64,000 nt of DNA from Melitaea cinxia (Eukaryota > Arthropoda > Insecta > Lepidoptera > Nymphalidae), in assembly GCF_905220565.1 (NCBI RefSeq), contig NC_059405.1, positions 12,416,081 to 12,480,080 of the forward strand. Reading direction: 5' to 3'. The stretch's first letter is position 1, and each line of letters opens with the position of its first letter. Below the pieces are notes generated by a model. That model had not been told where the DNA came from. It was given only the letters and a program-made list of their open reading frames with translations, and searched no databases. Of this stretch, positions 34,951 to 47,582 are shown in pieces. Made by a program: the position numbers and the translations under genes.

Positions 34951-35549
34951 CGATCGATCAGCTAATATTAAATTTTCATTGAGCTTGGCTTCATAACAAA
35001 ACTAATTGTCTTATACCGAATCTTGCGTCTACTATGGAAAACCGAAAAGCGGTAATTTATAGAAAAGAGCTTTCTTACTTATGATATTTGGCCAGCTTTG
35101 GAAAAGGGAATTTTCGCATTAAGAAAAAATATTGAGTTACTAAAGACACTGTCGACTAAACATGTTTGACAAGTTATTTCCTTCATTTATCATGAACTTT
35201 TAAGAGAGTAGAGAACATACACACAACACTTACACAACAAACAGAACCAAGATAGTTTCTACAGACCAAAGAATACCTAAATTTATAAACCTGACTGCTC
35301 AAGCTTTATTTTTTTTTCCTTGGCGGAATCAGAACGAAGATTTAAACTTGTAGATTCGAAAGACCTTGACAGTTCAACTGACTATGCTTCTACTGATTGT
35401 TTAAATATGGAACGTGACCGACTAAATACGAAAAACAATTAACACCGACAAAAGGCAGTGAGTGAAACCACATGTGATAGAAGAACATATAATATAACAA
35501 TATAACATATATAGTATCTTGGAGGCACATGAGGCTTATTTCTCGTAAC
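34951..35549. other. AT-rich stretch
   Basis: Nothing recognised. It may hold further decayed sequence of the LINE fragment that follows. Confidence 0.35.
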
Positions 35550-35735
35550 CTATAAAAAAATGGTCGTTAGAGACGGAAGTCTTAAATTATCAACCCATTC
35601 AGAAGTGTGGTCAAGTACCGAAATAATCATGGACTTAAGTTTCTCAATGATGTCGAGGACGGCTGCCAAAACCATGTCGTCCGCAAACATTTGGACGTGG
35701 ATCTGAGACTGGAATTTCGAGTAGCGAGTCAACAT
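35550..35735 (-). pseudogene. Non-LTR reverse transcriptase fragment (R1-like)
   Basis: A 61-codon frame contains the RT catalytic motif in VQMFADDMVLAA (the F/YADD box), followed by LEK-like helix residues and LDHTSEWVDNLRL. In R1/jockey-group LINEs the FADD box is followed 20-40 residues later by a W...NRL segment, which matches. Only this core survives, with no endonuclease, 5' RT motifs or C-terminal zinc knuckle around it. R1-like is my best guess; another jockey-group clade is possible. Confidence 0.6.
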
Positions 35736-36939
35736 ATTGTTAATAGTGTATTTGTATTATGAGAAAATAAATTGTCTGAATTTCAATATTTGCGAATATT
35801 CGACTATTAAAATAATATATACCTTTCCCTAACTTCTAAAACGAAAGATTCGAATATTTTCTGCTAAAAAATATTTGTTGACGTGAGCAACATTTAAACC
35901 GATTTATAGTTCATTAATTCTGTTCATAGACTGTGAAAGTATGCCATCATTATAACAAAGAACTGTTACAATGTATCTGAAAAATGAAAAAAACGGTGAA
36001 AAATCTTTTTGTTAATATTGTCTGTGAAGTGTTGCGATTTTCAGTATTTATATGTCTAGTTAACAAGTAGTTAATATTGAAGGTGACTTATTATAATAAC
36101 TACTTATTTATTATAGTTTTTGTATTACAAATGAACAAAGTATAGGTATAGTGGAAAAAAATGCAGAATTTCAATTCACTATTTCTTTTACTGTGTCATT
36201 TAAAATCACCACAAACATTCTTTTAAACAGAAGTTTTTTATTGTACACATAAATTAGGACCCATAAGATCAATTTTAGAAGTAAATATGTATTATACTCG
36301 TACAATCTATACATTAATGAAAGAATTGTATAAATTAAAAATATCTTGATATAACTATCGTGGTATGAACCGAGACCAAAAAATTCAAGCGCACTAAAGT
36401 AAATGTCGCGGTCGCGTAGTTAATGCAGGTCGCGTTGGATTTTTAATACTGTATCTACCATACATACATGTAAATAACTGATTATTGGATCCAAGTTGTA
36501 TTCGCGTTTCACTGCCTAGATACGCTCCACTCTTTCTCCAAGTAATGCAAGGTTTTATCTTGCTGCTTATCTTAATTAAGGCCTTAGATTAATTTTTACG
36601 AGTAATAAACAAAAGCATTGGCAGTTCAACGTTCTTTGTCATGTTTACATGTTACATCTACTGTTTTCAAATGTCTTGCCAAGCTTAATAACCCTCAAAA
36701 ATACAGTTGATATAATATAATTTATCTATCATGTTTATGCTAACTTAACAACTCGTTGACTTAATCGGGAACAAATTAAGTTAAAATATTCGAACACAGC
36801 TGATGACTGTCTAGGAGTTATTTCTTCGAAAAAAAAATTAAATTTCTCGCTAACAAAGTATTTCATGAGTTTCTATAAATTATAATGAAACCAGAATTCT
36901 TTAAGTGATTGAGTAGAAAATGTCCAGCTTAAAATCTAG
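35736..36939. other. AT-rich non-coding stretch
   Basis: Nothing recognised. Confidence 0.45.
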
Positions 36940-37165
36940 ACAGACCGACTGGGAAAGTACCTCGACCTTACAGAAGATTAGAGCTTAATAATAATGCTCT
37001 CAAACAGTATAGAGTTCCTATGGTGAGAAAGGAGACCAGAGCTCCTGGGGAGGATTCGAGATAGGGTAGCCAACGCACTTACGATGCTTCTGGTGCTACA
37101 GGCTATAAACTACGGTAATTCCTATTTGATGAGCCGTACGCTTGTTTGCCGACCCAGTTGTTTTT
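36940..37165 (+). repeat. Family G repeat
   Basis: Contains ACCGACTGGGAAAGTACCTC, AGAGTTCCTATGGTGAG, GACCAGAGCTCCTGGGGAG and GAGCCGTACGCTTGTTTGCC. Reverse copies at 43.3 and 56.4 kb. It resembles the 3' end of a lepidopteran LINE; non-coding here. Confidence 0.65.
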
Positions 37166-39375
37166 ATTTATACAACTTATATTTATATAAGTTTATGTAG
37201 TAAAATAAGATTAAAAATTAACAGTAGTGAATAACGACTGCATAGAGTTAAAATAATGGTGTATAGATACTGTCTGAATTTGAATTTTATCATTTGTAAC
37301 ATCCGTATTCCTTCTTTTCTTCAGGTTTTTTGTTTGTGTTTTTCTCTTGAGGAATTGGATTGTTTAATTAATCCAACACAGCTCTGACGACCAAGCACTT
37401 ATCTGGGAGATATATAGCTATAGCATCTTGAACTGAGTCGCCACGTTTGCTTATAGTTATTTAAGGTTAAAAATCTTCTAAATATCCCTTTTTCCCTTGT
37501 ATGCTTACCTTCACCGCTGACTTTTTGATGAAATTTTAAACAAACTTAGCAGAAAATTCATCCAAGCCAGACTGTTTTAATGGATGGACTAAAAGTTTGA
37601 GGTTTATTTGTGTAGCAACCATTTAATCTCGCATATATATCTTTTTTAGTATATTAATAAAACTGCAAGACGACGTATTTGTAGTCTATGAATACGAATA
37701 ACGACAAAAAAGTCATTTCCAAATTTAATAAATAATATTGGGTCTTTTCTAAATAAAAATACCTTGGCTTTTGATCCAAAGTTGAGATGAAAGAAAAGGA
37801 TTTTCTCGAGTATTTTAAAAGTAAGAAAATAAAACAGAAACAGATTCAATACAGTATCTGAGACAAAACAATGAATAATACGACAAAGGAAACGTTTTAA
37901 GGCAGTTATCTTTGAAAGCTCGTCAAATACACTAAGTGTAAATACTGCTGAGAAACCTCTAATAGCTAATTTCAATTCTATGTTAATATAATAAAGAACA
38001 CAATTGCGTGGTACATCAGTTTAATAAATTTACAGTTGAGTCAAAATTAAACTACGATTGGTAGTAAAATGTTATAATACAAAGCAAATACTTTGCCTTT
38101 TCACTTATATGTTATTGTTAACTAAAATTAAAAACGAACACGAGTACAATGCGTTAATCAAAAGTAAAATAATTGTATTTTTTTTAAATTTGTACCCATA
38201 AATATGAAACAAACTTTCATTATAGTAATTTAATAAAGTAAAAATTTTATTATTCCATTACCAGTTTAAATGTAATCGGTAACATTATTTTTTTACTTAG
38301 ATTTTTATTTATTAGTTCACTGCGCTTAAACATCAGATATAATAATAATACTGGTATTGAAGTTAAGTATTTTATCAACTCTTTGTAAATATAGTTAGTA
38401 ACAAAGTGTCACATAAGTGTGAGTGACAGTGACAGCGTTCTGTGAAATCGACGCTTGCCGATTTTATCTTTCTATTTCTGTATGTAATACGTGTACTATT
38501 CTCAGTTGTGAAAAACATTGTATTTATCAAAATAGACCATTTCAAGGAAACAAAAACACGTTTGTGTTTTTGTTATCTTGCTTGTGTATCTCGAGGAAGC
38601 CAAAAATTCAATTACATTAATTACGTTTTCTTTTCCTCTATAATAAAGTAATAAAATTATTGTTCGAGTTATATACGGTGCATTATAATGAAATAAACAT
38701 TTGTAGATATAAACTATAATTATGTGTATTTTCAATTATTTTTCCTACAAATATATCTATGTTTCAATAATAATTAATTTACAGAATATTTATATGTTGT
38801 AATATGATGAATATCATAGTTCTTTATTTGTTGTGATATGACATAAATACCAACAACTTATTTACGTTATAACTTAACATTGTAATAAATGACTAAGCAG
38901 TATGAATATAATTACTCAAACAGGCTTCGCTAATTTTCAAGAGATACTTGGCGTCATTCATCAATGTTACTCTTTTATGTATTTTGTATATTACTACAAA
39001 GGATTGTAAGCTTCAGAAGGATTATTTAAAGTAGTAACTCTGATAGTCACAACACAGCACTCCGAATAATCTCTTCTCATGAATATGCATGTTTCCAATA
39101 ATCCGTTTTATTCATCCATCTCCGGATTCAATACTTTCGAATACAAATAGCTTGAAATGGATTTGTATAAATATAACTTATTGTTGGCATTATTCGAGTA
39201 AGACTAACCACAATGTTCTTTAATTACAATTTACCTGTGTTTACGCGTTATATTAACTGGAATATTTATTGACATTTGAAAAAAAATACTGTAATAGAAT
39301 ACTACAATATTCAAATGCGTGTACACATTCAGTTGTATTTTTAAAATAAAAATTCGGGAGTCTTTTCGCATTTTT
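37166..39375. other. AT-rich stretch
   Basis: A minus-strand frame of 109 codons (37646-37975) is Phe/Leu/Ile-rich and unrecognised. A perfect hairpin with 11-bp stem AACAAAAACAC lies at 38549-38574. Confidence 0.4.
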
Positions 39376-39785
39376 AACCGACTTCCAAAAAAGGGGGAGG
39401 TTCTCAATTCGATTGTATTTTTTTTTTTCTATATATGTATGTTACATCAGAACTTTTGACTGGGTGGACCGGTTTCAATGAATTTTGTTTTAATTGAAAG
39501 GTGTTGCGTGTCATATGCTCCCATTTAAATTTAATTAAGATCTGACAAATACTTTTGAGTTATATCTAATAATGCGTATTTACTTGACTGCTTTTTCGTC
39601 ACCCGACGTTGTATTAAGCCGCATAACTTTTCACTGGGCTTATCGATTTTGATAATTCTTACTTAACGTTGATCGAGATCTGATGACTGCTTTTTGAGTA
39701 ATCTTTGATAGCGCATATTTACTTGAATATTTTTTCGTCTACTTACGTAGTATTACTTGTCGATTTAATTGAAGTCGTTTTTTTT
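39376..39785 (+). repeat. Family D repeat, internally shortened
   Basis: Begins TTAACCGACTTCCAAAAAAG; loses part of the second module (near 39650) and ends TTGAAGTCGTTTTTTTT. Confidence 0.75.
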
Positions 39786-40493
39786 TTGTTTAATCTTTTT
39801 GGTTGTATTGTTTGTAACTGGCTAGTTTTAAAACCACGAAAATGTGAGATTTTAAAATAAAATTAAAAATTAAAAAACAATTTAACGCCACTTTTTATTT
39901 GTTTTTCTATCCGCCAAATTGGACGAATTCTTCAGAACTATAACTAAAAATTTAATATAAATATATAATGAATGAATTTTTTTTATAATATACTTGCTTA
40001 TTTTTCTCTGGGATCAAATGATTTCACCCAATACTTTGATTCAAAGATTAAAGAGCCAACATATCTGCACTGGATGACTAGGGACTACTGTAGCATTATC
40101 CTCGTAAGTAATTAGGTACATACCGCAATTCCGAGAGATGTAACTTCAATAGCGTGAATTGATTATTGTTATTGAAGCATTAATTAAGTTCTCTTTTATA
40201 TATATATTTTTTTTCATTTTACAAACAAAAGGTTTTTTGAGCATCAAAAAATCATAAAATATGGCGCTTTTATTAAATTACAAATTTATATATAAAAAAT
40301 ATTTGATTTAATTATCTTAAGAATAATTGTTCAGAATGTTTGCTATAATATAATGAAAAAATTGGACACTTAACGGCGACAGTTACCAAATATATCAAAA
40401 ATGTAGTCACGCAATGATAAAACGGTGACATTATTTTCAGCTGAAAAAGTTTTTTTCGTTTATACAAATGTGGTAAACATTTTACATTTTTGT
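39786..40493. other. AT-rich stretch
   Basis: Nothing recognised. Confidence 0.4.
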
Positions 40494-40670
40494 ATATTTT
40501 GACGTGACAACGTCTAATAAATCAATGGATGCCGGCTGCATGCAAGAAAAAGGATGACTCATTGTCCCGTTACACTCATTTTACGCTTGCGCCGCATCTA
40601 TCTCTCTTCCATTCGATTAGCCTATGCGTCCGAGGAGATGTTTTGTTATGACGTTGTCACGTTAAAATAT
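40494..40670. mobile_element. MITE with ~21-bp TIRs
   Basis: The left end ATATTTTGACGTGACAACGTC is answered by GACGTTGTCACGTTAAAATAT at the right, one mismatch apart. The 177-bp interior is G/C-richer (GATGCCGGCTGCATGC, TTACGCTTGCGCCGC). No coding capacity. The target duplication is not clear, so the superfamily is open. Confidence 0.7.
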
Positions 40671-40758
40671 CTTCCGTAAGCCAACTTTATTTATTTAACT
40701 TCATTTGAACCAGTGAAAGAAAGATTTTATACTAGAAATTTTTGATAAGTATGGTAAG

Positions 40759-40840
40759 AACCGCTGTGGTGTAGTGGTATGTGCGCCAAGTAGGTTCCTA
40801 AACACCGACAGCTTGCAGATTCGATTCCCGCTCGGGAATT
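40759..40840 (+). repeat. tRNA-like SINE head
   Basis: GTGGTGTAGTGGTATGTGCG resembles an A box and GATTCGATTCCCGC is a B box. The rest of the SINE is absent. The arms do not pair into a sound cloverleaf, so not a tRNA gene. Confidence 0.65.
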
Positions 40841-42006
40841 ATATTTTTGTCTCTTGGCAAAATATATAAGCGATTGAATCAAATGTAAAATATAATTTAT
40901 AAAGAAGGTTATTGATATCTATCAAAAAAATATAAAAACATAAAATTAAGTTTGATTATTATTCTGTAGTGCGGATACACAACAAAAGAGAAGTTATTAT
41001 CATTTATAAATTTTTATCTGTTCAATTAAAAATGAACAGATAAAAAATCATAAATAAAACAGGTGTAGAAATTCCAATTTAATTTCTGTTCTCATAAAAA
41101 GTAACTTAATTCCGTAGATTTTAAGTCTAAATGCAGTCTAACGTAAGTAATCCTACGAAGTATTTTAAATAAAAAAACAAATAGAATTTGATAACTTTGA
41201 CTCGAAGAATTATTGTTTATTGCTGAAACAACAGAAACAGTTCAGTTGATATCGTGAAATCAACCGGTAAGTCTGAATCACGAAATAAAACGATTCGTTT
41301 ATCACGAACAAAAACTGCTGTTACAAGACAAAAAGGTGCCAAGTGCACGCTAAGCTCTTACAAAAACTTGCAGTTAAAGAACTTTTGTATTTTTCAAAAA
41401 AAAAAATTTGAGGTTTAACTACCATGTTTATGTAATATCTTTGTTTGTTTTATTGAAGAAATTTTGTTTTACATACCTATTTATTACCTATATACAATTA
41501 ATTTTGTACAATGTCACCTATTACTATCATAAAAACAAATATCGATTGCCCGCTAGTCGACATTAGCCTACTTACGCCACACAAAAGCTTAATTCACGTT
41601 CGATTCGTTTATCGTAATAGCCATCTATCGATAAATTCGATTCGTTAAGTCCCATTCATATTTCACTGCAGCGTTAACACGGTACAATCCGCAATTCTAT
41701 TGAAACGACACTATTTGGCGTTATCTGCCCACTCCCGATGAAAAATACTTCACGCTTCCACACTCTTTTTTTGTTAGAATGAAATATTAGTGTATTCTCT
41801 TAGGTACCGCATCATTCATCTTGGTTATACTGCTATAGTGTGGTGACGTAATAATATATTCTGTGGATGTGGATGTGGATGTAGAATATGGATTATTATA
41901 TTGTTACAAAAATAAGCTGGGACGAGCTTTATATAGTATACGTAGCAGATATTAGTTTATTAATTATGAATTATTTGTCGTGATAGGAAAGATATTGCGA
42001 ATACTA
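40841..42006. other. AT-rich stretch with a long hairpin
   Basis: At 41001-41057 an inverted repeat has a perfect 14-bp core (TTTTTATCTGTTCA, loop ATTAAAAA) and imperfect pairing beyond. (GGATGT)n lies at 41861-41880. Nothing coding. Confidence 0.45.
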
Positions 42007-42349
42007 ACTAGCTTTGCCCGCGATTTCGTCCGCATGGAATTAAACAAAAAAAATATTGTTTACTTCGCAGAGTTATAAAATAAATAAATTTCTAAAATAA
42101 ATATAGCCTAAGTTATTCCTTATTACATCAGCTATCTACCAGTGAAAGTCCCGTCAAAATTGGTCTAGCCGTTTAAGAGATTAGCCGGAACAAACAGACA
42201 GACAAACAGACAAACAGACAGATACAAAAATTGTAAAAAGTTATTTTGGTATATGAACCGCGTAGGTATACATCCACATGCATTTATTAAAAAGCGTTTA
42301 TTTTAATATTACAAACAGACACTTCAATTTTATTTATTTGTATAGATAA
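42007..42349 (+). repeat. Family C repeat copy
   Basis: Opens ACTAGCTTTGCCCGCGATTT, has (ACAGACAA)n near 42195 and ends TTTTATTTATTTGTATAGATA. Confidence 0.75.
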
Positions 42350-43264
42350 TTTATGCTCTATATATAAATTACTTTTGCGATATTTGTTCATTCTATAATT
42401 GATACCGGCTTTGATACCGGTATCAATTTCTTAATTGAATTCATATATTGCAATCTGCTCCAGAGTTTACGAGTTACGTGAATAATTTTTACGAGTTACT
42501 AACTAGATTTACCGCGCAAACAATTACACAAATTATATATATTAACCAGAAAGATGAGCTTATACATCTACAACAACGTTGACCAGGCAATTTATGAATT
42601 TGTAGAAAGAGAAAAAATATGATAATTAAAATATAAGTCGTGGATATAAAACTACTTTTTTCAGTGTGAGAATCGGCTTTAACAATTTCCTTTTCCCCAT
42701 TTAAAAACAAAAATTCTTAACGACATTTATTTGCGAATACTCATAAAATTATGATCTCATGTACAAGTTAAAAAATAATAAATACTTAGGTACACAAAAC
42801 AAGTCATATATAAATAATAAAATCAAAAGAGCAGTGAAAGACTCGTAGTTTATAATATTTTACAGCCAAACCTGTAAACCAAATTACAAACATCATTTAC
42901 TACAAATATCAGTATATTTTTTTGTCCATATATACAGAAAAATAAAATAAATATAAAAGCTTCATCTTTTATTTTCTATTTTAAAATTAAAATCTTCGAG
43001 CAGATATCCTACATGTTCTTGAAAAGCTTTACCGAGACTTCGTTTTCTCGGAGATTTTCACGAAAACCAAAGCTCTAATTTTTCTATGTTTAAAAGATTC
43101 GTCGTGTGTGCAGTATTAACTGCATATTAACTTGTTTGTGATCTAAGAAAAGTATCGTACAAATCAAGGTCCTATTTATAAGAGATATATATATAAGGTT
43201 TAGTGCGAAAAATTTTTATTAATGAAACTTTACTGTGGCTTTGTAAATGTAAAAGCAACTGCAA
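42350..43264. other. AT-rich stretch
   Basis: Nothing recognised. Confidence 0.4.
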
Positions 43265-43390
43265 CACCAGAAGACCCTAGAGACCCTAAAACTATATCCC
43301 GAATCCCCTAGGAGCTCTAGTCACTGTTCTGGCTGTTCTATATTTTGAGCGGGAATGATCTTGCTGTGCCCTACCTCAGTTAAAATAATG
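43265..43390 (-). repeat. Family G fragment, reverse
   Basis: Shares CCCCTAGGAGCTCT, CTATATTTTGAGC and TGCTGTGCCCTACCTCAGTT with the copy at 56.4 kb. Confidence 0.65.
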
Positions 43391-43753
43391 TCAAATGACC
43401 ATGACACTATTTTATAGATAAAATATTTGTATCATATAATTCTTTTTAACCGAACGCTTCGATAAAATGTTAAAAATTTGTGTTTTATTCGTACATTTAT
43501 TATTTTCATGTAAAAGAGACGCGTCGCTGAGTTATTTCATCATATTATTTCCATGACAGCTTTGAGACGCAGCGGGGCGGAATTGCAGCCGACATATTCT
43601 TTGTAAACATGTTGCGTCGATTTTTCGAAAATTTCCCACAGATTTATGACGTCACGCATCGCAATCACTGTCACCACAGAATTTATTAAGCGAATATATC
43701 ACTAGGAAACCAATTTTCATACTTTACGCAAAAATCGTAGGTACACTATATAT

Positions 43754-43800
<47 letters not shown>

Positions 43801-46180
43801 CTTATTCATTGTGTTTTTACTGCTATAAGCAAATTGGGTAATACCGTATTCTCAGAGAAAACCGATATAAAATGTAAATTACAACTACGTGTCTTAAGCC
43901 GGAAGCCATCATTCCTTCTTCCGCTCCATACTCGAAACCCTTCTATAACATTTTACTCCAGGCACCCATTTGTGACTCCATGGGGACTTCGAGTGCTTAG
44001 GTATGTTCAGTAGCGATCGGTAATCACTAAACAGCGAATAAATTACTCCTTTATTGACTATATCAGTTTTTTAATATAAATATAGCATTTTCGGAGTTTA
44101 CTCTTTAAGAAACGATATAATGTTCGTGATATGAAAGAAATATAATATAAGAACTATAAGTTTTGTGAAACAAAATCTTGTCAAAACTAACCCTTAGTGA
44201 CGCTGAGTCAATTTATGTTTTGATTTTCAATAGTTTCATTAAGAGTTTTATTCGTTTAATTAATTAAAATTTTATTTATTTAATAGAATTTTAATTTTTA
44301 AATGTCATCGTCTACAATCAACAATATAATACAATTTGTTGGTAGCTTCTGTTTTTCTTAGGCACATATACATATTATACTACCCCGCACTTAAACATAC
44401 GCTATGTTTTAAAGTTGAAAATAAATTCTACGCGATTTTCATCCGTTTTGGAGATACGGATTTCAAATTTGTATTAGAACATAGCTGATAAAATAAATTG
44501 ATTTAAAATTATTCTAAATATAAAGCGAACGAAAGCACCTAACGACATAATATAATAAATGGTTCCATTACTCTAAAAGTGTAATACACTCAACACAATG
44601 TTATTGCTTCTCGCAGATTTTATACCCGGGCCGCAACTCGGTATACACTCTCGCTCATATATTATGCGTGCTCATGAGAGGTAAGTGTATGATAATGCGA
44701 TGACCTGCGCCTCATCAACTCTGATTTGTTCACGTGAATTTTTGATTAAAGTTGAGTTTTCCCCTGTTTGATTTCTGCTCGTTGCTTTACTTTAAGATAA
44801 AATCTTTCTTAGCTTTTGTTTTTCTTAGGTCTGTGGCTTCGCTATCTTTAAAAAATCTGTGTGGCTCACGAAAAATACGTAATAAATTACGTAATATTCA
44901 TTAAGGATTTTTGGATTTCATTTTGTTTAAGCACCACTGCGAGACTTCTCATTTCTAGTTAAGGCGACGGGTTGGCGCGGTGCTTCCGGTATTTGGGTTT
45001 TAAAATATTTGAAAAACGAATTTTTGATACACAGATCATTTCTATTAATGTTTCTTTTATATTTTATTATTGACTTATGTTTTGTTCGCGTAGAATTAAC
45101 TTCGATGGACCGATGGTCATTCTGATACAGTAGTAATCGAAGTTCTATTACCACAACAAGTCACGGATTCAATTCTATCTCGGAAGCAAGTAATAGTATG
45201 AATATGTATTTTTATCATTTTTATTTTATCTTTATCGATATTTTCTCTCTAAACAACTTCTCTCTATCTATCTAACAATAAAAGTCAAAGCAATTTTCTA
45301 CCAACTTATTATGTATCGATGTGGAAGATCAAACTCCTTTGTATCATAAAAGAGAAGAGATGTTTGCCTCGCTGTGAGCAATTTCATGTTGTTCCAGTTT
45401 ATTTCATACTTGAATTTATGTTCTAGTTACGTGTTTCAGAACAGTTACAGAGAATAAAGTCTTAACATCCTATCCTTTTATTACTTCAAACTATCTGTGA
45501 ACCTTTCATAATAATTACTGTAGACGCCATTTCGCTCGATATAACATCGAAGTTCAAAATAACGTAATATTAAGCTCTTTATAAAAAGGATCAATTGTGT
45601 TGCTCAACGTGAACTATTCAATGCCTTCATTTTTATCTTACTAAGCTTTATTTATATATCTTCAAACTCAGTCTTATAAGGCTGTTTAACGTAAGCGGTA
45701 CTCAAACATTCAAATTATACGTAACAAATATCGTTGATATTTTTGATTATTTTTAAAAACATGTTTCAAAGATATAATTAATGTACCTATTTCGTATTAA
45801 TATTAAGATAGATAGAACAGTTAATGTTCTTGATAATATTGTTTTAATAGTATAGTTAAAGCCGTAGATATATGTATTTGTTAAGAAAATATCTTAGTAA
45901 TAACTTTACATTAAAATCAAATATAATACTTAAATTAGTTATGTAACGTTTATCGAATTTATTTAAATAAAACTTATTTTAATTGTAGTTACAATTATTT
46001 TAAATTCTTTAGATGCTTATAATTTTTGAACCGCATTACATTTTTCAAACTTATTTTTAATAAAATTAAAACAGTATAAGACTTCATTTAGAGATTACAA
46101 GAGAATTCAATTTCGGTTATTTATATTCTATCTATTTATTTATAACACAGTTCTAGTAAGTGTGATAATAGCGATCGTTA
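43391..46180. other. AT-rich stretch with minor signals
   Basis: A perfect CRE-like TGACGTCA is at 43647-43654 in a G/C-richer patch (43560-43680). (AT)n at 43757-43796. GAGAGGTAAGTG near 44678 fits a splice donor but has no coding support. 44962-44977 keeps CGACGGGTTGGCGCGG, a remnant of a family B head. Confidence 0.45.
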
Positions 46181-46381
46181 ATGTGGAACATGGACTTGAG
46201 GGTCCTATTGAGAGCCATATTGCTTTGCACTTTGATGTGCTCCCAAATGGCGGACGTAGCTAATTTCGAAGCAGAGTGCGGACTCACTTGGGTCCAGTTA
46301 CTTACACTTATCGTGTACCTCTTTTCACCCCATACTTTCTACTCGATAATTTTATGTCAAATAGTGAGAATAAGACCTTAA
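46181..46381 (+). CDS. Possible signal-peptide exon, unidentified
   Basis: An ATG frame of 66 codons whose first 40 codons are clearly richer in G/C than the flanks. It opens MWNMDLRVL, with a second ATG at 46190, and continues with a hydrophobic stretch LLRAILLCTLMC then SQMADVANFEAECG. That is the charge/hydrophobic/cleavage pattern of a secretory signal peptide, with Cys afterwards. Later codons become AT-driven, as if the exon ended near 46295, but I see no strong donor (only GGGTCCAG). No other exon is recognisable, and I cannot name the protein. It could be the 5' coding exon of a gene with long introns, or chance. Confidence 0.3.
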   Translation: MWNMDLRVLLRAILLCTLMCSQMADVANFEAECGLTWVQLLTLIVYLFSPHTFYSIILCQIVRIRP

Positions 46382-46539
46382 TGTATACTTTGCTTTTTTT
46401 TAATTTTCTCTAAAAAAGTCAGGTTTATAAAACAAAACTTACTCTTTTTGAAAAAATCCTTTATTTTTCTTTAAAACAAATTAAGTTGGTCGACAAATTG
46501 AGCCATAGCCGTAATATTTTCTTTTCATTATTAATAAAA

Positions 46540-46683
46540 ACTAGCTGTGCCCAGCGGTTTTGCACGCGATAATTTGAGGAAAAGAATAGCCGATATAGCC
46601 TCCTTCCTTCCTCGGTAAATGCTATCTAGTAATTTCTGGGATTAGCGAGTTTAAAGAAACCAATAAAGCTTCATCGCTATTCC
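46540..46683 (+). repeat. Family C fragment, cut by a SINE
   Basis: Opens ACTAGCTGTGCCCAGCGG and loses similarity where the reverse SINE begins at 46684. Confidence 0.6.
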
Positions 46684-47020
46684 TTTAGCCTGTAATATCC
46701 CACTGCTGGGCATAGGCCTGTTTACCCATGTAGGGCAAGGATCAGAGCTTAATCCACCACGTTGCTCCAATGCGGGCTGGCAGATATATTCCCTACTATG
46801 AGTAACGATCGCTATCAGGTGTACATGATAGCAACTGGGACCGACGGCTTAACGTGCTCATCGATTCTCGGTGGGGAAACTCACAAGGACTTCACAAACA
46901 CTCAGACCACGGCAAACATTTGTATGGCAATACAAAAGTTTGTCAAGTAGTGGAATCGAACCCGCAATCGCCTTCGCAACAACCACAAACCAATCTTGTG
47001 AGTGTTGCGCCAACGCGTCG
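46684..47020 (-). repeat. tRNA-derived SINE (family B), near full length, reverse
   Basis: From the left: TTAGCCTGTAATATCCCACT, then TTAATCCACCACGTTGCTCC, AACGATCGCTATCAGGTGTA, the B-box complement GGAATCGAACCCGC and GTTGCGCCAACGCGTCG at the head. It resembles the 9.8-kb copy closely. Confidence 0.8.
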
Positions 47021-47582
47021 TTTTATATTTACTTGTCAGCTTTATATCTTAAGTATAGACACTACGTTTCAAGTTGACATTTCCAACGCCATTTATGGCT
47101 AATGTTTTTTATTAAATAAAATAAAAACCAAATTATTACAATTACATGTGTCAATTAATATCTAGTATTTGTACTTCGACTTAATCTTAATAACTTCTTT
47201 GTCTTGCTAAGCTTTTCTAATAAAAACTGATATATATTTTCAAAACACCATCTATATTTGAAGATACGTAGAAAATACAGAAAAGGGCCAGAGAGGGTAA
47301 AAGAAAAACAAAACAGCAAACTTTTAGGGTTATCAGTTCTTAGAAGTTCATTCCCGTAGGATTGCGCTAAGAAACAATATTATAAATTTTATAAAAGAAT
47401 TATACCATTTATATAAAAGAACTGCTATTTTTCATTTATTATGACCGTACTTTATCTGAGATAATATACAGTATTCCTACTTTAACTTATCAAGCAGACG
47501 TTCGAGTTTGCATGACTTATGTAAGCTCGAAAGTCGAAAGCTGTATTATTATAAAAAAGTGTGCTAATAAAACGCACTATAA
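47021..47582. other. AT-rich stretch
   Basis: Nothing recognised. Confidence 0.4.

Noticed and set aside
37646..37975. 109-codon minus-strand gene
   Set aside because: Phe/Leu/Ile-rich composition typical of AT-rich DNA, with no recognisable domain or splice context.
40759..40840. tRNA gene
   Set aside because: The B box is good but the acceptor and anticodon arms do not pair; it is a SINE head.
44670..44690. Splice donor GAGAGGTAAGTG marking an exon
   Set aside because: A single donor match without an open coding block upstream is expected by chance at this scale.
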